Below, piece after piece: positions 23,338 through 36,100 of a DNA stretch of 64,000 bases. Origin of the DNA: Phoronis australis (Eukaryota; Phoronida; Phoronidae). The DNA lies in NCBI GenBank assembly GCA_002633005.1, contig NMRA01000203.1:566393-630392 (forward strand), in the 5' to 3' direction. Under the pieces are notes generated by a model. It worked only from the letters and a program-made list of their open reading frames with translations, was not told the origin of the DNA and did not search any database. A program made the position numbers and the translations under genes. Each line of letters opens with the position of its first letter. The stretch's first letter is position 1.

Positions 23338-23572
23338 ATATATTGTATGCAATTAATATTTTAGACTGTAGTGAATGTAATTAGAGTCTAATTGAGTGTG
23401 TTGATTTTGTGATAAGGTATTGTTATTATTCTTCATGTTGTTGCAGGACGTTTGCACACAATTTCATGAATAGCGTTCGCACGCTTTTCCCATCTATTTG
23501 TGAAAGTTGTATCCTTTGGATGTGAAGCACAAATCATGTGTTCAGTTTTTGCAGAATTGTGGAATATCTTTT

Positions 23573-23578
23573 AATAAA
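23573..23578 (+). promoter_or_regulatory. SRD5A1 polyadenylation signal
   Basis: AATAAA, 236 bases after the SRD5A1 stop codon and the first one downstream of it, giving a short 3' UTR. Confidence 0.6.
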
Positions 23579-24029
23579 AAAACTTGACTTATTTATTTAC
23601 TAGTGCTTCAACTCTGCAAAGTTATTCTATTTTGTTAAATACTGAACTGAGCATTGCAAATGAAAACCGGAATATGAAAGTGAAAGGGGGTTTAAAATAA
23701 TTAATGGTGATAAAACAAACATGAAAAAAGACAGTGAAAATTGCAATTTTTTGAGTCTTTGGATTACAGAAATGATGAACGTCAACAAAAAATAGTTCCA
23801 TAAGAAATCCTGCATCACAGACTAACCAAATATTTTATTCAAACTTTTTTCATAGTTAAGAATACATATTCCTAGTAACAGTTCCTTTTTCAGTTTGATG
23901 ACATTATTCAAGTTTTGAGGAGCTTTGTCATTAATTAGATAATCACAATAAATACAAATATCAAATTTCATAGAGGTAGGACAAGTAGTTTTCAAGGTAA
24001 GTCTTCCAATGTTATAACAGAGCAACACT

Positions 24030-24540
24030 GATCGTTGAAATGCACCCAACGATAGCACCGCAAATGGTATAATTCTATGGGTGTTTTTAGTATCAAAATG
24101 GCCATTAGGTGGTGCAGAGTGTGTCAAAGGTGGTGTCGTCTCTGTAAAACACATCTATTTGCCAAATTTCATGAAAATAAGCCAAGGAACTACTAAGATA
24201 TAGAGGTAAACATAAAAACAATTGACACTAGGGGGCACAGCTGTTGTCTGATTGGTCTGAAACTCATCGTCATCTGTTGCCATCTCTATAGAAGCCCATC
24301 TGCCATATTTCGCAAAGATCCTTCATAAGGTAAAGGAGATACTGTCACTGATACAAAAAAAAGAAAAAAATTGCTCCTAAGGGCTCCAGAATAGTCAAAA
24401 ACTTCCGAAAATCAAGATCAGCCATGGCCTTTACACCAGAAACACAGCTGTCATAATTATCCTTCCAGTGGTTTGGCAGATGGGTAGACATCAAAAATAT
24501 AACGAAAATTTTTAAATGGCCACCAAACATTTATATCAGC
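24030..24540 (-). repeat. modular repeat, minus strand, with its tail module
   Basis: Read on the minus strand it has module A (TTTGGCA..GATGGGCTTC, CCCCTAGTGTC), module B (CTTAGTAGTTCCTTGGC, TTCATGAAATTTGGCAAATA, CACCTAATGGCCATTTTGAT) and the tail (AACACCCATAGAA, TTTGCGGTGC, GGGTGCATTTCAACG). The other haplotype copy is at 27770-28250. Confidence 0.75.
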
Positions 24541-25795
24541 ATCTAAATTTTATTTATCGGTATCACTTCTTTTGAATGGTGTTTTCTATTTCCAAAAATG
24601 TACTTGAACCTGTCATTTCTTTTTTAGAATACAAATTTTCATAGTGGCCTTTCAATTTTTGTTGAGTGTTATGTTCACATAATTTCTACATTTGATTTTC
24701 TTCCATCCTCTATCCGCTTGCCTTTTCAATGTGTAATTAAACCTCTAACATATTACTTTTCTCAATTTTTTCCATTTCGGCATTGCATTCTGTCATAGTT
24801 CTTCATAGATGGGTAGTTTTAATTCTTAATACAAAATTTGAAAATCTTCAGTTTTTGAACAAGTTCCTTCTGAAGTTTTTGGCAAACTGGAAATGGTACA
24901 GAAGCTGTTCTTATGTTGCTTAAAAGAACATCTAAGAACAGATGGTCATCAATAACTAAATGCTGGTCAACAAAAAATCTTTATTGTAAGAAGGCGTATA
25001 CTCTTTGATAGTATCGAGAATCCTCTTTATTTTTGTTATGCGTGTTTCATCATCTAACGGGGAGTTACTAAAACGCCAAAATTGACTTTTTGCTGTGTAA
25101 GATAATTAAAAATATCTTTTCATTTCAACGTGGAACTTAGACATATTCCAACCATAATTTCCATAAAAAGGATGTGATATGCGAGTACAATAAGCTGAAA
25201 CATGAGAATTCGGACATGGGTTGGTTAAACAAAAATAATTCATAACATAGATACAGTTAAGTAAATTACGTCTTCTAAGCCTAAATCAGCACCTGAATCG
25301 GAATAGTATTCACACACAAATTTGGTCACAGTTTCTATTAAAATTGGTCTGGTCACTTGATTGCTTTATTAGATTGATTTAGAACGTTAAATCCTTCTTA
25401 AATAAGTTCATGTCTCAAAAGTCATCAACTGATTCATCTCAAATTAAACATTTAGCTTCACCTCAAATTAAGCTTTTAGTTTCTTAGACTGCCCCAATTT
25501 GGTCAGTTGAAAATCAAGTCTTAAAAAATTATGTCTCTTCATTACATTGAAAGGAAAATTCCTCTGAGAAAACAGCATGTTGCCGAGTCTTGCATAAATT
25601 CAGGTTACCTTAGATTTCACAAAGTGGGCACACATATCTACTGTTTGTTGATTACACTCAAACTTGCTAGTAACCTCTGCTTGTTCAGGCTTGTTACATT
25701 AGCGTAAATTTTGTCATGTCGCAGACCATTCACTAGTAAGAATTTCAGCAATGTCACTACAGGATTCGGTACTGGACCAAATGGTGTCCTCACCA

Positions 25796-26032
25796 CAGAG
25801 GCGGATCTACAGGGGGGTTCAGGGGGTTTAAACCCCCCCCTCGGGACAGGATAAAAAATAAAAACTGGAAAAAAAATCGCCAGAAAAACAAAATTAGCTA
25901 CTAAAAATCCCAAAAAATCTTACACACGAGGAGGGAATCCCTCTCGCGACCTTCCTTCTCCTCGGCGCTACGCGCCTCGGATTCTTTCGAATCCTAAACC
26001 CCCCCCTTACTGAAATCGTAGATCTGCCACTG
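25796..26032. mobile_element. 237-bp hAT-like MITE, present in one haplotype only
   Basis: Ends CAGAGGCGGATCTAC on the left and GTAGATCTGCCACTG on the right (15-bp inverted repeats, 2 mismatches). It is flanked by a direct repeat CACCA (25791-25795 and 26033-26037). The other copy of this locus (near 29545) has a single CACCA and no insert, which defines the ends and a 5-bp target duplication. Inside are G and C tracts and a small hairpin GGCGCTACGCGCC. No transposase. TIR type fits hAT-like elements; 5-bp duplications are known for one hAT subgroup, so the class is an inference. Confidence 0.85.
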
Positions 26033-26703
26033 CACCAGACTGTTTTTTCAACACAAAACAGGTTCATAACAGTTTCAACTTTACGTTAGTTGTTTAAAAT
26101 GCAAAATCCCTCCAAAATTTTTATCGATTCATTTTTACAAATTAATTGTTCACTGCAAATTGAGTTCAGTCTAGTAACAAGACTTCTTGCATTATAATCA
26201 AAATTTAAATACAAAAATAACTATTAATATATACTATATTTAAATAAACAGTAGAAATCATGGTTGAGCTGGAAGTCAATTGAGGAATGACCATCATTAA
26301 ATCCAAAAATATGTTACTGAACAGTAAGTTTGTGGTGAGATGGGTGTAATTGCAGTGCATAGGACATTCCAGCAATACAAGGGTAGAATTCAGTGAATAG
26401 CTTCACAAATTTTTACAATATTCACCTATTTCACGAAAGCGCCATCTTCCCGCGCCATCTTTAAATACTGATCGAAAACGAGGCACACTGATAAAACCTC
26501 GTGAGTGATCATCAGTTGGCCATGGTGTACTGTGCAGTGCCTGAACGTACCAATTCCAGTAATACCTCGTCGGTATCCTTCCCAGGGATATACTTAGCCA
26601 CTCGCCCAGTCGCCAATGCGAGTAAAAATGGTGCTGGGCGAGTAGAAGTTGACTTGCCGGTCGCCCGGTGGCGAGCGAATTTCAGAGCGCAAAAGCACTA
26701 TAT

Positions 26704-27545
26704 NNNNNNNNNNNNNNNNNNNNNNNNNNNNNNNNNNNNNNNNNNNNNNNNNNNNNNNNNNNNNNNNNNNNNNNNNNNNNNNNNNNNNNNNNNNNNNNNN
26801 NNNNNNNNNNNNNNNNNNNNNNNNNNNNNNNNNNNNNNNNNNNNNNNNNNNNNNNNNNNNNNNNNNNNNNNNNNNNNNNNNNNNNNNNNNNNNNNNNNNN
26901 NNNNNNNNNNNNNNNNNNNNNNNNNNNNNNNNNNNNNNNNNNNNNNNNNNNNNNNNNNNNNNNNNNNNNNNNNNNNNNNNNNNNNNNNNNNNNNNNNNNN
27001 NNNNNNNNNNNNNNNNNNNNNNNNNNNNNNNNNNNNNNNNNNNNNNNNNNNNNNNNNNNNNNNNNNNNNNNNNNNNNNNNNNNNNNNNNNNNNNNNNNNN
27101 NNNNNNNNNNNNNNNNNNNNNNNNNNNNNNNNNNNNNNNNNNNNNNNNNNNNNNNNNNNNNNNNNNNNNNNNNNNNNNNNNNNNNNNNNNNNNNNNNNNN
27201 NNNNNNNNNNNNNNNNNNNNNNNNNNNNNNNNNNNNNNNNNNNNNNNNNNNNNNNNNNNNNNNNNNNNNNNNNNNNNNNNNNNNNNNNNNNNNNNNNNNN
27301 NNNNNNNNNNNNNNNNNNNNNNNNNNNNNNNNNNNNNNNNNNNNNNNNNNNNNNNNNNNNNNNNNNNNNNNNNNNNNNNNNNNNNNNNNNNNNNNNNNNN
27401 NNNNNNNNNNNNNNNNNNNNNNNNNNNNNNNNNNNNNNNNNNNNNNNNNNNNNNNNNNNNNNNNNNNNNNNNNNNNNNNNNNNNNNNNNNNNNNNNNNNN
27501 NNNNNNNNNNNNNNNNNNNNNNNNNNNNNNNNNNNNNNNNNNNNN
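26704..27545. other. 842-base gap of N
   Basis: Unknown bases. The sequence on the two sides is the same locus repeated (23827-26423 and 27546-29917), so the gap may not represent real missing sequence. 26424-26703 before the gap exists only in the first copy. It is CG-richer (CGCCCAGTCGCC, GGGCGAGT) and holds no recognisable gene. Confidence 0.95.
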
Positions 27546-29917
27546 CAAATATTTTATTCAAACTTTTTTCATAGTTAAGAATACATATTCCTAGTAACAG
27601 TTCCTTTTTCAGTTTGATGACATTATTCAAGTTTTGAGGAGCTTTGTCATTAATTAGATAATCACAATAAATACAAATATCAAATTTCATAGAGGTAGGA
27701 CAAGTAGTTTTCAAGGTAAGTCTTCCAATGTTATAACAGAGCAACACTGATCGTTGAAACGCACCCAACGATAGCACCGCAAATGGTATAATTCTTTGGG
27801 TGTTTTTAGTATCAAAATGGCCATTAGGTGGCGCAGAGTGTGTCAAAGGTGGTGTCGTCTCTGTAAAACACATCTATTTGCCAAATTTCATGAAAATAAG
27901 CCAAGGAACTACTAAGATATAGAGGCAAACATAAAAACAATTGACACTAGGGGGCACAGCTGTTGTCTGATTGGTCTAAAACTCATCGTCATCTGTTGCC
28001 ATCTCCATAGAAGCCCATCTGCCATATTTCGCAAAGATCCTTCAAAAGGTAAAGGAGATACTGTCACTGATACAAAAAAAAGAAAAAAATTGCTCCTAAG
28101 GGGCTCCAGAATAGTCAAAAACTTCCGAAAATCAAGATCAGCCATGGTCTTTGCACCAGAAACACACTGCTGTCAATTTTCATAATTATCTTTCCAGTGG
28201 TTCGGCATAGGCGGATGTCAAAAATATAACAAAAATTTTTAAATGGCCACCAAAAATTTATATCAGCATCTAAATTTTATTTATCGGTATCACTTCTTTT
28301 GAATGGTGTTTTCTATTTCCAAAAATGTACTTGAACCTGTCATTTCTTTTTTAGAATACAAATTTTCATACTGGCCTTTCAATTTTTGTTGAGTGTTTTG
28401 TTCACATTTCTTTTTTCTTAACTACATTTGATTTTCTTCCATCCTCTATCCATTTGCACGTGTAATTAAACCTCTAACATTATTTACTTTTCTCGATTTT
28501 TTCCATTTCAGCATTGCATTCTGTCATAGTTCTTCATAGATGGGTAGTTTTGTTTCTTAATACAAAATTTGAAAATCTTCAGTTTTTGAACAAGTTCCTT
28601 CTGAAGTTTTTGGCAAACTGGAAATGGTAAAGAAGCTGTTCTTATGTTGCTTAAAAGAACATCTAAGAACAGATGATCATCAATAACTAAATGCTGGTCA
28701 ACAAAAAATCTTTATTGTAAGAAGGCGTATACTCTTTGATAGTATCGAGAATCCTCTTTATTTTTGTTATGCGTGTTTCATCATCTAACGGGGAGTTACT
28801 AAAACACCAAAATTGACTGTTTTTGCTGTGTAAGATAATTAAAAATATCTTTTCATTTCAACGTGGAGACTAGACATCTACAATTCATAGAGAATATTCT
28901 AACCATAATTTCCATAAAAAGGACGTGATATGCGAGTACAATAAGCTGAGACATGAGAATTCGGACATGGGTTGGTTAAAAAAAATAATTCATAACACAG
29001 ATACAGTTTATGTAAATTACGTCTTCTAAGCCTAAATCAGCACCTGAATCGGAATAGTATTCACACACAAATTTGGTCACAGTTTCTATTAAAATTGGTT
29101 TGGTCACTTGATTGCTTTATTAGATTGATTTAGAACGTTAAATCCTTTTTAAATAAGTTCATGTCTCAAAAGTCATCAACTGATTCATCTCCAATTAAAC
29201 ATTTAGCTTCACCTCAAATTAAGCTTTTAGTTTCTTAGACTGCCCCAATTTGGTCAGTTGAAAATCCAGTCTTAAAAAATTATGTCTCTTCATTACATTG
29301 AAAGGAAAATTCCTGTGAGAAAACAGCATGTTGCCGAGTCTTGCATAAATTCAGGTTACCTTAGATTTCACAAAGTGGGCACACATATCTACTGTTTGTT
29401 GATTACACTCAAACTTGCTAGTAACCTCTGCTTGTTCAGGCTTGTTACATTAGCGTAAATTTTTTCATGTCACGGACCATTCACTAGTAAGAATTTCAGC
29501 AATGTCACTACAGGATTCGGTACTGGACCAAATGGTGTCCTCACCAGACTGTTTTTTCGACACAAAACAGGTTCATAACAGTTTCAACTTTACCTTAGTT
29601 GTTCAAAATGCAAAATCCCTCCAAAATTTTTATCAATTCATTTTTACAAATTAATTGTTCACTGCAAATTGAGTTCAGTCTAGTAACAAGACTTCTTGCA
29701 TTAAATACAAAAATAACTATTAATATATACTATATTTAAATAAACAGTACAAATCATGGTTGAGCTGGAAGTCAATTGAGGAATGACCATCATTAAATCC
29801 AAAAATATGTTACTGAACAGTAAGTTTGTGATGAGATGGGTGTAATTGCAGTACATAGAACATTCCAGCAATACAAGGGTAGAATTCAGTGAATAGCTTC
29901 ACAAATTTTTACAACAT
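27546..29917. repeat. intergenic segment, haplotype copy 2
   Basis: Near-identical to 23827-26423 but without the MITE, with a short insertion near 28868 and other small indels. Includes the minus-strand modular repeat at 27770-28250. It runs on into the 3' flank of AAAS (stop at 30189), so this copy joins the downstream sequence correctly. Confidence 0.85.
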
Positions 29918-30188
29918 ACTGCTCTTCCTAGTAGAATTTAAACTGGATGATGTGTTGATTGGTAAATCACGCACTGCAGCTGGATAATCGCTTGTGGCAA
30001 AATTCACTGTCAGTTGCAGTTGAACAATCACCTTCAGAGAAAACTTGTAGTTTGAGACACAACCAGCTTCTTTGTTGCAAGTAGTATAAGATCATCCAAT
30101 CCAGTGACATCATCACTTTCACTTGAATTCACATTCAAAACCTGCTTCAGTCAGTAAGTCTATTGAACTAAGACCATAATCTGGTTCT

Positions 30189-33100
30189 TCAGTGTGGTGA
30201 ATTACTGTTATAGAAAGTATTCACTGGTAAATCTCCATTAGAGTTAGCCATCTCTGTAATGTTTGATGGAAGGAAATACAGAGGCAGAAAGTCGACACGG
30301 CCACTGGACCACACCTAAAATAGATTAGTAACACATTAGTAGACTGAAACAGCTCCACTACAGGGCGCTAACAAATTTGGAAAGATAGTGTACAAAAGTT
30401 GAATATCTAAGCTTACTAGAAATATGAGGAATCCAAATTGCTGATACAATTCAAACAAACATTTTCATGACTTCTCAACGCTGATAATAAAACCGCATTC
30501 TTATCAGTCATTTCATAAACACAATGCCACAACTTAAGCTATACTCACCACAGTCAAAAATGCTCCTTTATCATATTTTGGCTTGAATGCTATCAGCTGA
30601 GGTGTCTCACCAGGCTTACCCTGTATGAAGCCACTGAAACAAACATGTAGTGACTTATAGAGCATACCAAAACATGTTTGCTGAAAGTTTCTCTGACAGA
30701 ACAAGACAAAAGTAATCAAACAAAATACCATTTCTCCAATCATATCAGTTTATGTCTTTAACAGCAAAAAGGACTGGTAATGGCTATCACGATGAGAAAA
30801 TTCTAATTGCAAAATGGCTTAGATACCAGATCAACTTTCATGTTAATCCCTCTTCATGCTAGGTGATGAGGGAAGACTACTCTGACTATGAGTCTGGCTT
30901 CAGTCCAGCCATCATAAAGGGAAATTCCGGGTCATTTTGTGAATACATGTTTGGCGTGGTCATTTACATTGACAACATAGCTTGTTTAGAAAACTCTAAG
31001 CTTTAAGTCTTTCCATCACTATTGTATGGAGACAAGAGCTATCAAGTACGAATTAACTAGGTTAACCTTTCACTCAGGTGGTTGGCTTGGAAGGCACAAA
31101 GTTCTGATTTGAAAGCCTTTTTATTCAGACGAGATTTGTTTAACATTATTTCATTGTTGCAAAGTAAAACGTTGTCGAGACAATGATTGAACAATACGTT
31201 AATCAGCAAAAAGTTGACATTGTGGTTCTTACCATGGCATGGCCTCAAACATGGGTTTCATGTTTGTTCTAAATACAGCAACTAGTGAGCTGTGAATTCC
31301 TACAAAAAAGACAGTAAAACATAGCAAATGTACTTCAAAGCTAGCAGATATTCATGACATAATTAGAGCTAGAGAATATGAGATACCAAATGAATGTCTG
31401 ATGGTTTTAAAAAACAGTTTGCTGCACAAAAACCCATAAGCCCAGTAGACAAATAATATAAAGTTTTCAAATAGTCAAGTAAAATTGTCTTCTGTTTACT
31501 CTTTTTGAAAATTTTGATCAAATAAAATTTTATTATTCTGCCTCATTGAGTTCCAATTTGAAGAAACTTTACCGTAACAACAATGGTACGGCCAGCACTT
31601 ACATGAAGCTTTTCAACCCATGATGCCTCACAACATTGCTAACCAATTTTATTAGTGAGTGTATACAAGGAAGTGAACGAGAACCTGGCTATAATGAGAA
31701 AGTGATTTCTGGGGCAGTGTTAAAAACATTGCTAACCAGGTCACGGATCTGTTCAGTAATCCATGAATCTTACCAAGGAGTATTCAAGTCCTACATCATA
31801 GAGCTATTGAACGGTGTGTCTCGCTCAACATTCACATGCCATTCATTAGCTAATACTGGTATTCACATGGAATTCAAGGCGAGATTTGAACCCTCATCAC
31901 CAGACATTGTTAGCAAGGGCTCAGTGGCTGTATCCCATGACCAGCTCACTCTCGACAACGCTAAATGTAATCGTATTTGACATCCTTGACTGTTCCTTAC
32001 TTCCACTTGAACATGCCAATAGTGATTGCAGCCAACATTAAATTAATCCAAATATTCAAAGTACCAATGCAACCGCTTATGACAGTTTTCAATGTCAATT
32101 ATATTTTACCTTTGAACTAGTCAACTTACTACTATGAAGTTGACCCAATTTTGTGTTACCTTGCTCAGATTAGAAGTGATTTCCGGTCTTCAGAAAATGA
32201 GGAATTGCTGTTGCTGAAGACTGAAAGCAGTGAACTTACCGCTCAAATGCAATGGAATTACCAAGTAGTGAATTGGCACTTTTAAATCTGATCAGATTTT
32301 AATGTGACAAGAAGACACTGTGATACCTCACCTAACAAACGCCAATCAGTGGCAGATTGAGACAATGACACACAGTTAAGTACCTTGAAATTGCACAGCC
32401 AGCCTTTCTCCAGTAGGGTCCCAAACCATGGAGTGAATAGGTCCTCCCACACTACAAAGAAGTACAATGCACCATCAAATCTAATGCCAATTTTTCTTCT
32501 AAACAACAATGTATAATTACTCTGGCTCTGGGCTGTTCCAGTAAAATCTGTATGGGACGGTGGGAAGGCACTTTGTTTTCGCACCCACCCTCCATATTTT
32601 CCATTTATTTCTTCAGCCCAACACCTGTAATTTTTTATATTAAGTTTGAAATGCAATCATCCGTAATTTTTTTTGTTCTTGTGGTTGACTGCACAGTTTA
32701 GCTGTTGCTCGACCACCACTGACATCATTCATTACTAAGAAAACATATGTTTCTTATATATGGTTATTAGCCATCGAGAAATTCGAGCGCCTGTGGTTGA
32801 CTTGTGTTATGGGCATGCCAATGGGGAAATTGGAGGGAGTCAAAAAGTCGGAGCTTTTTACAAGTTGCACTTTTGTTTTAGTTGTTAATTCTGTGTAGAT
32901 TGTTTATAAAACTTACTGAAATTACCCACCATCAAACATTTATGGCACAATGAAACAAAAAGGACCTGTAAATTTTTATTTCTTTGAAGTACGACCACCA
33001 GCCATTTTGAATTTAAATCAAACACAACCACCCAAAACATTTTTATTTCAATTGCCTCCCCCCCACACAGATTTTACTGGAACAGCCCGACTGCAAATCG

Positions 33101-36100
33101 ACACAATTGGATAAAACTATCAAGAATTATATGCACTACAAAGCTTAAAGATACTTTGATTGCAGTGGTCAAGTTAAAATTGTTGAATTTGGTGCAATAA
33201 ACCTGCCATTGAAACAATCAGTGAACTCTACTCTTGAGTTGGTTAACAGTGTAATGGTACAAATGTAGGAGCTATAAAGAAACCTGAATATGTTTCTGTT
33301 ATACTACTTTAGAACAAGCTTATGATTTGGTGTATAAAATTGCGTACAACCACAGAAGCATGAGTCAGAAGACACCATACCAGACTTCTCTATCCTCAAA
33401 ATCCAGCGTAATCCTAGATAGGTCAACACAGTTCACAGCAACCTTTGACCCTCCTACCATGGGTGATTGCTCATCCATATCAGACAGCGGTGGAAACTTC
33501 AACGAGAATATACAAGGTTCCATTTCAGTGGCAAACAGCAGGACACTTCCGTCTGGACTCCAACAAGCTGTCTGACACCGACCGGAGAGCTTGGTCCACT
33601 TTTCACAGCTCCAAGTCCTTGATTCCCATACTCTGTAAAAAACATATCATAAAAATCACTTCATGAAATGTGCATGCATAAAATGTGTTGAAACATGACA
33701 AGACAAAGGCCAAATTATATCTCTCCTGTTGGTCATACATAGAAATATTTTTTATGCATACTAGATCATAGTGCATTCACATTGCTGACTCCCTAATATC
33801 CAGATTAATAATACACTTATTAAAAAATATTGTAGAACTGGTGGTGCTCTCAAAAATATGTTGGACAGCTGAGAGACAGGTTCAAAAGTCTGATGTATGA
33901 ACTGCCTCACTGGTTGTCCTACCTTCCTTCAGGCATCCGGACACCACCTCATTCTCAACTGTCAGACAACATATCCACGAACTGTACAATACATATTCCG
34001 AATAGTCGAGTCTTGAGACACATTCATTGGCAATTCAAGCATAACACATTACAAACTTGTTTTATCATTCTCTGTGNTGACATCCTTGACTGTTCCTTAC
34101 TTCCACTTGAACATGCCAATAGTGATTACAGCCAACATTAAATTAATCCAAATATTCAAAGTACCAATGCACCCACTTACGACAGTTTTCAATGTCAATT
34201 ATATTTTACCTTTGAACTAGTCAACTTACTACTATGAAGTTGACCCAATTTTGTGCTAGCTTGCTCAGATTAGAAGTGATTTCCGGTCTTCAGAAAATGA
34301 CTAATTGCTGAAAGCACTGAACTTACCGCTCAAATGCAATGGAATTACCAAGTAGTCAATTGGCACTTTTAAATCTGATCAGATTTTAATGTGACAAGAA
34401 GACACTGAGATACCTCACCTAACAAACGCCAATCAGTGGCAGATTGAGACAATGACACACAGTTAAGTACCTTGAAACTGCACAGCCAGCCTTTCTCCAG
34501 TAGGGTCCCAAACCATGGAGTGAATAGGTCCTCCCACACTACAAAGAACAATGCACCATCAAATCCAATGCCAATTTTTCTTCTAAACAACAATGTATAA
34601 TTACTCTGGCTATGGGTTGTTCCAGTAAAATCTGTATGGGACGGTGGGAAGGCACTTTGTTTTTGCACCCACCACCCATATTTTCCATTTATTTCTTCAG
34701 CCCAACACCTGTAATTTTTTATAAGTTTGAAATGCACTCACCCGTAATTTTTTTGTTCTTGTGGTTGACTGCACAGTTTATCTGTTGCTCGGCCACCACT
34801 GACATCATTCATTACTAAGAAAACATATGTTTCTTATGTATGGTTATTAGCCATCGAGAAATTCGAGCGCCTGTGGTTGACTTGTGTTATGGGCATGCCA
34901 ATGGGGAGACTGGAGGGAGTGAAAAAGTCTTGAGCTTTTTGCAAGTTGCACTTTTGTTTTAGTTGTTGATTCTGTGTAGATTGTTTATAAAACTTACTGA
35001 AATTACCCACCATCAAACATTTATGGCAAAATGAAACAACAACGACCTGTAAATTTTTATTTCTTTGAAGTACGACCACCAGCCATTTTGAATTTAAATC
35101 AAACACAACCACCCAAAAAATTTTTATTTCAATTGCCTCCCTCCCCCCCCCCCCCTCCCACACTGGAACAGCCCGACTGCAAATCGACACAATTGGATAA
35201 AACTATCAAGAATATATGCACTACAAAGCTTAAAGATATTTTGATTGCAGTGGTTAAGTTAAAATTGTTGAAGTTTGCTGCAATAAACCTGCCATTGAAA
35301 CAATCAGTGAGCTGGACTCTTGAGTTGGTTAACAGTGTAATGCTACAAATGTAGGAGCTATAAACAAACCTGAATATGTTTCTGTTATACTACTTTAGAA
35401 CAAGCTCGGGATTTGGTGTATAAAGTTGCGTACAACCACAGAAGCATGAGTCAGAAGACAACATACCAGACTTCTCTATCCTCAAAATCCAGCGTAATCC
35501 TAGATAGGTCAACACAGTTCACAGCAACCTTTGACCCTCCTACCATGGGTGATTGCTCATCCATATCAGACAGCGGTGGAAACTTCAACGAGAATATACA
35601 AGGTTCCATTTCAGTGGCAAACAGCAGGACACTTCCGTCTGGACTCCAACAAGCTGTCTGACACCGACCAGAGAGCTTGGTCCACTTTTCACAACTCCAA
35701 GTCCTTGATTCCCATACTCTGTAAAAACATATCATAAAAAATCACTTCATGAAATGTGCATGCATAAAATGTGTTGAAACATGACAAGACAAAGGCCAAA
35801 TTATATCTCTCCTGTTGGTCGTACATAGAAATATTTTTTATGCATACTAGATCATAGTGCATTCACATTACTGACTCTCTAAGATCCAGCTTAATAATAC
35901 ACTTCATAAAAAATATTGTAGAACTGGTGGTGCTCTCAAAAATATGTTGGACAGCTGAGAGACAGGTTCAAAAGTCTGATGTATGAACTGCCTCACTGGT
36001 TGTCCTACCTTCCTTCAGACATCCGGACACCACCTCATTCTCAACTGTCAGACAACATATCCACGAACTGTACAATACTTATTCTGAATAGTCGAGTCTT

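Larger units (their letters stand above)
23827..26423. repeat. intergenic segment, haplotype copy 1
   Basis: About 2.6 kb that reappears at 27546-29917 in the same order and orientation with scattered substitutions and small indels. It contains a minus-strand modular repeat (24030-24540) and, only in this copy, a 237-bp MITE (25796-26032). No gene is seen. The sequences diverge after 26423. Confidence 0.85.

Noticed and set aside
23822-24154. 110-codon minus-strand open frame, seen again at 27546-27873
   Set aside because: It lies in the modular repeat and its flank, and the second copy is the other haplotype, so the apparent conservation is not evidence of coding.
26501-27873. Open frames of about 290-390 codons across the long N gap
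   Set aside because: They consist almost wholly of unknown residues from Ns. No real protein sequence supports them.
32282-32656. 124-codon minus-strand frame (and 122-codon copy at 34369-34737)
   Set aside because: It overlaps AAAS exon 10 in a different frame and is repeated only because the exon region is duplicated in the assembly.
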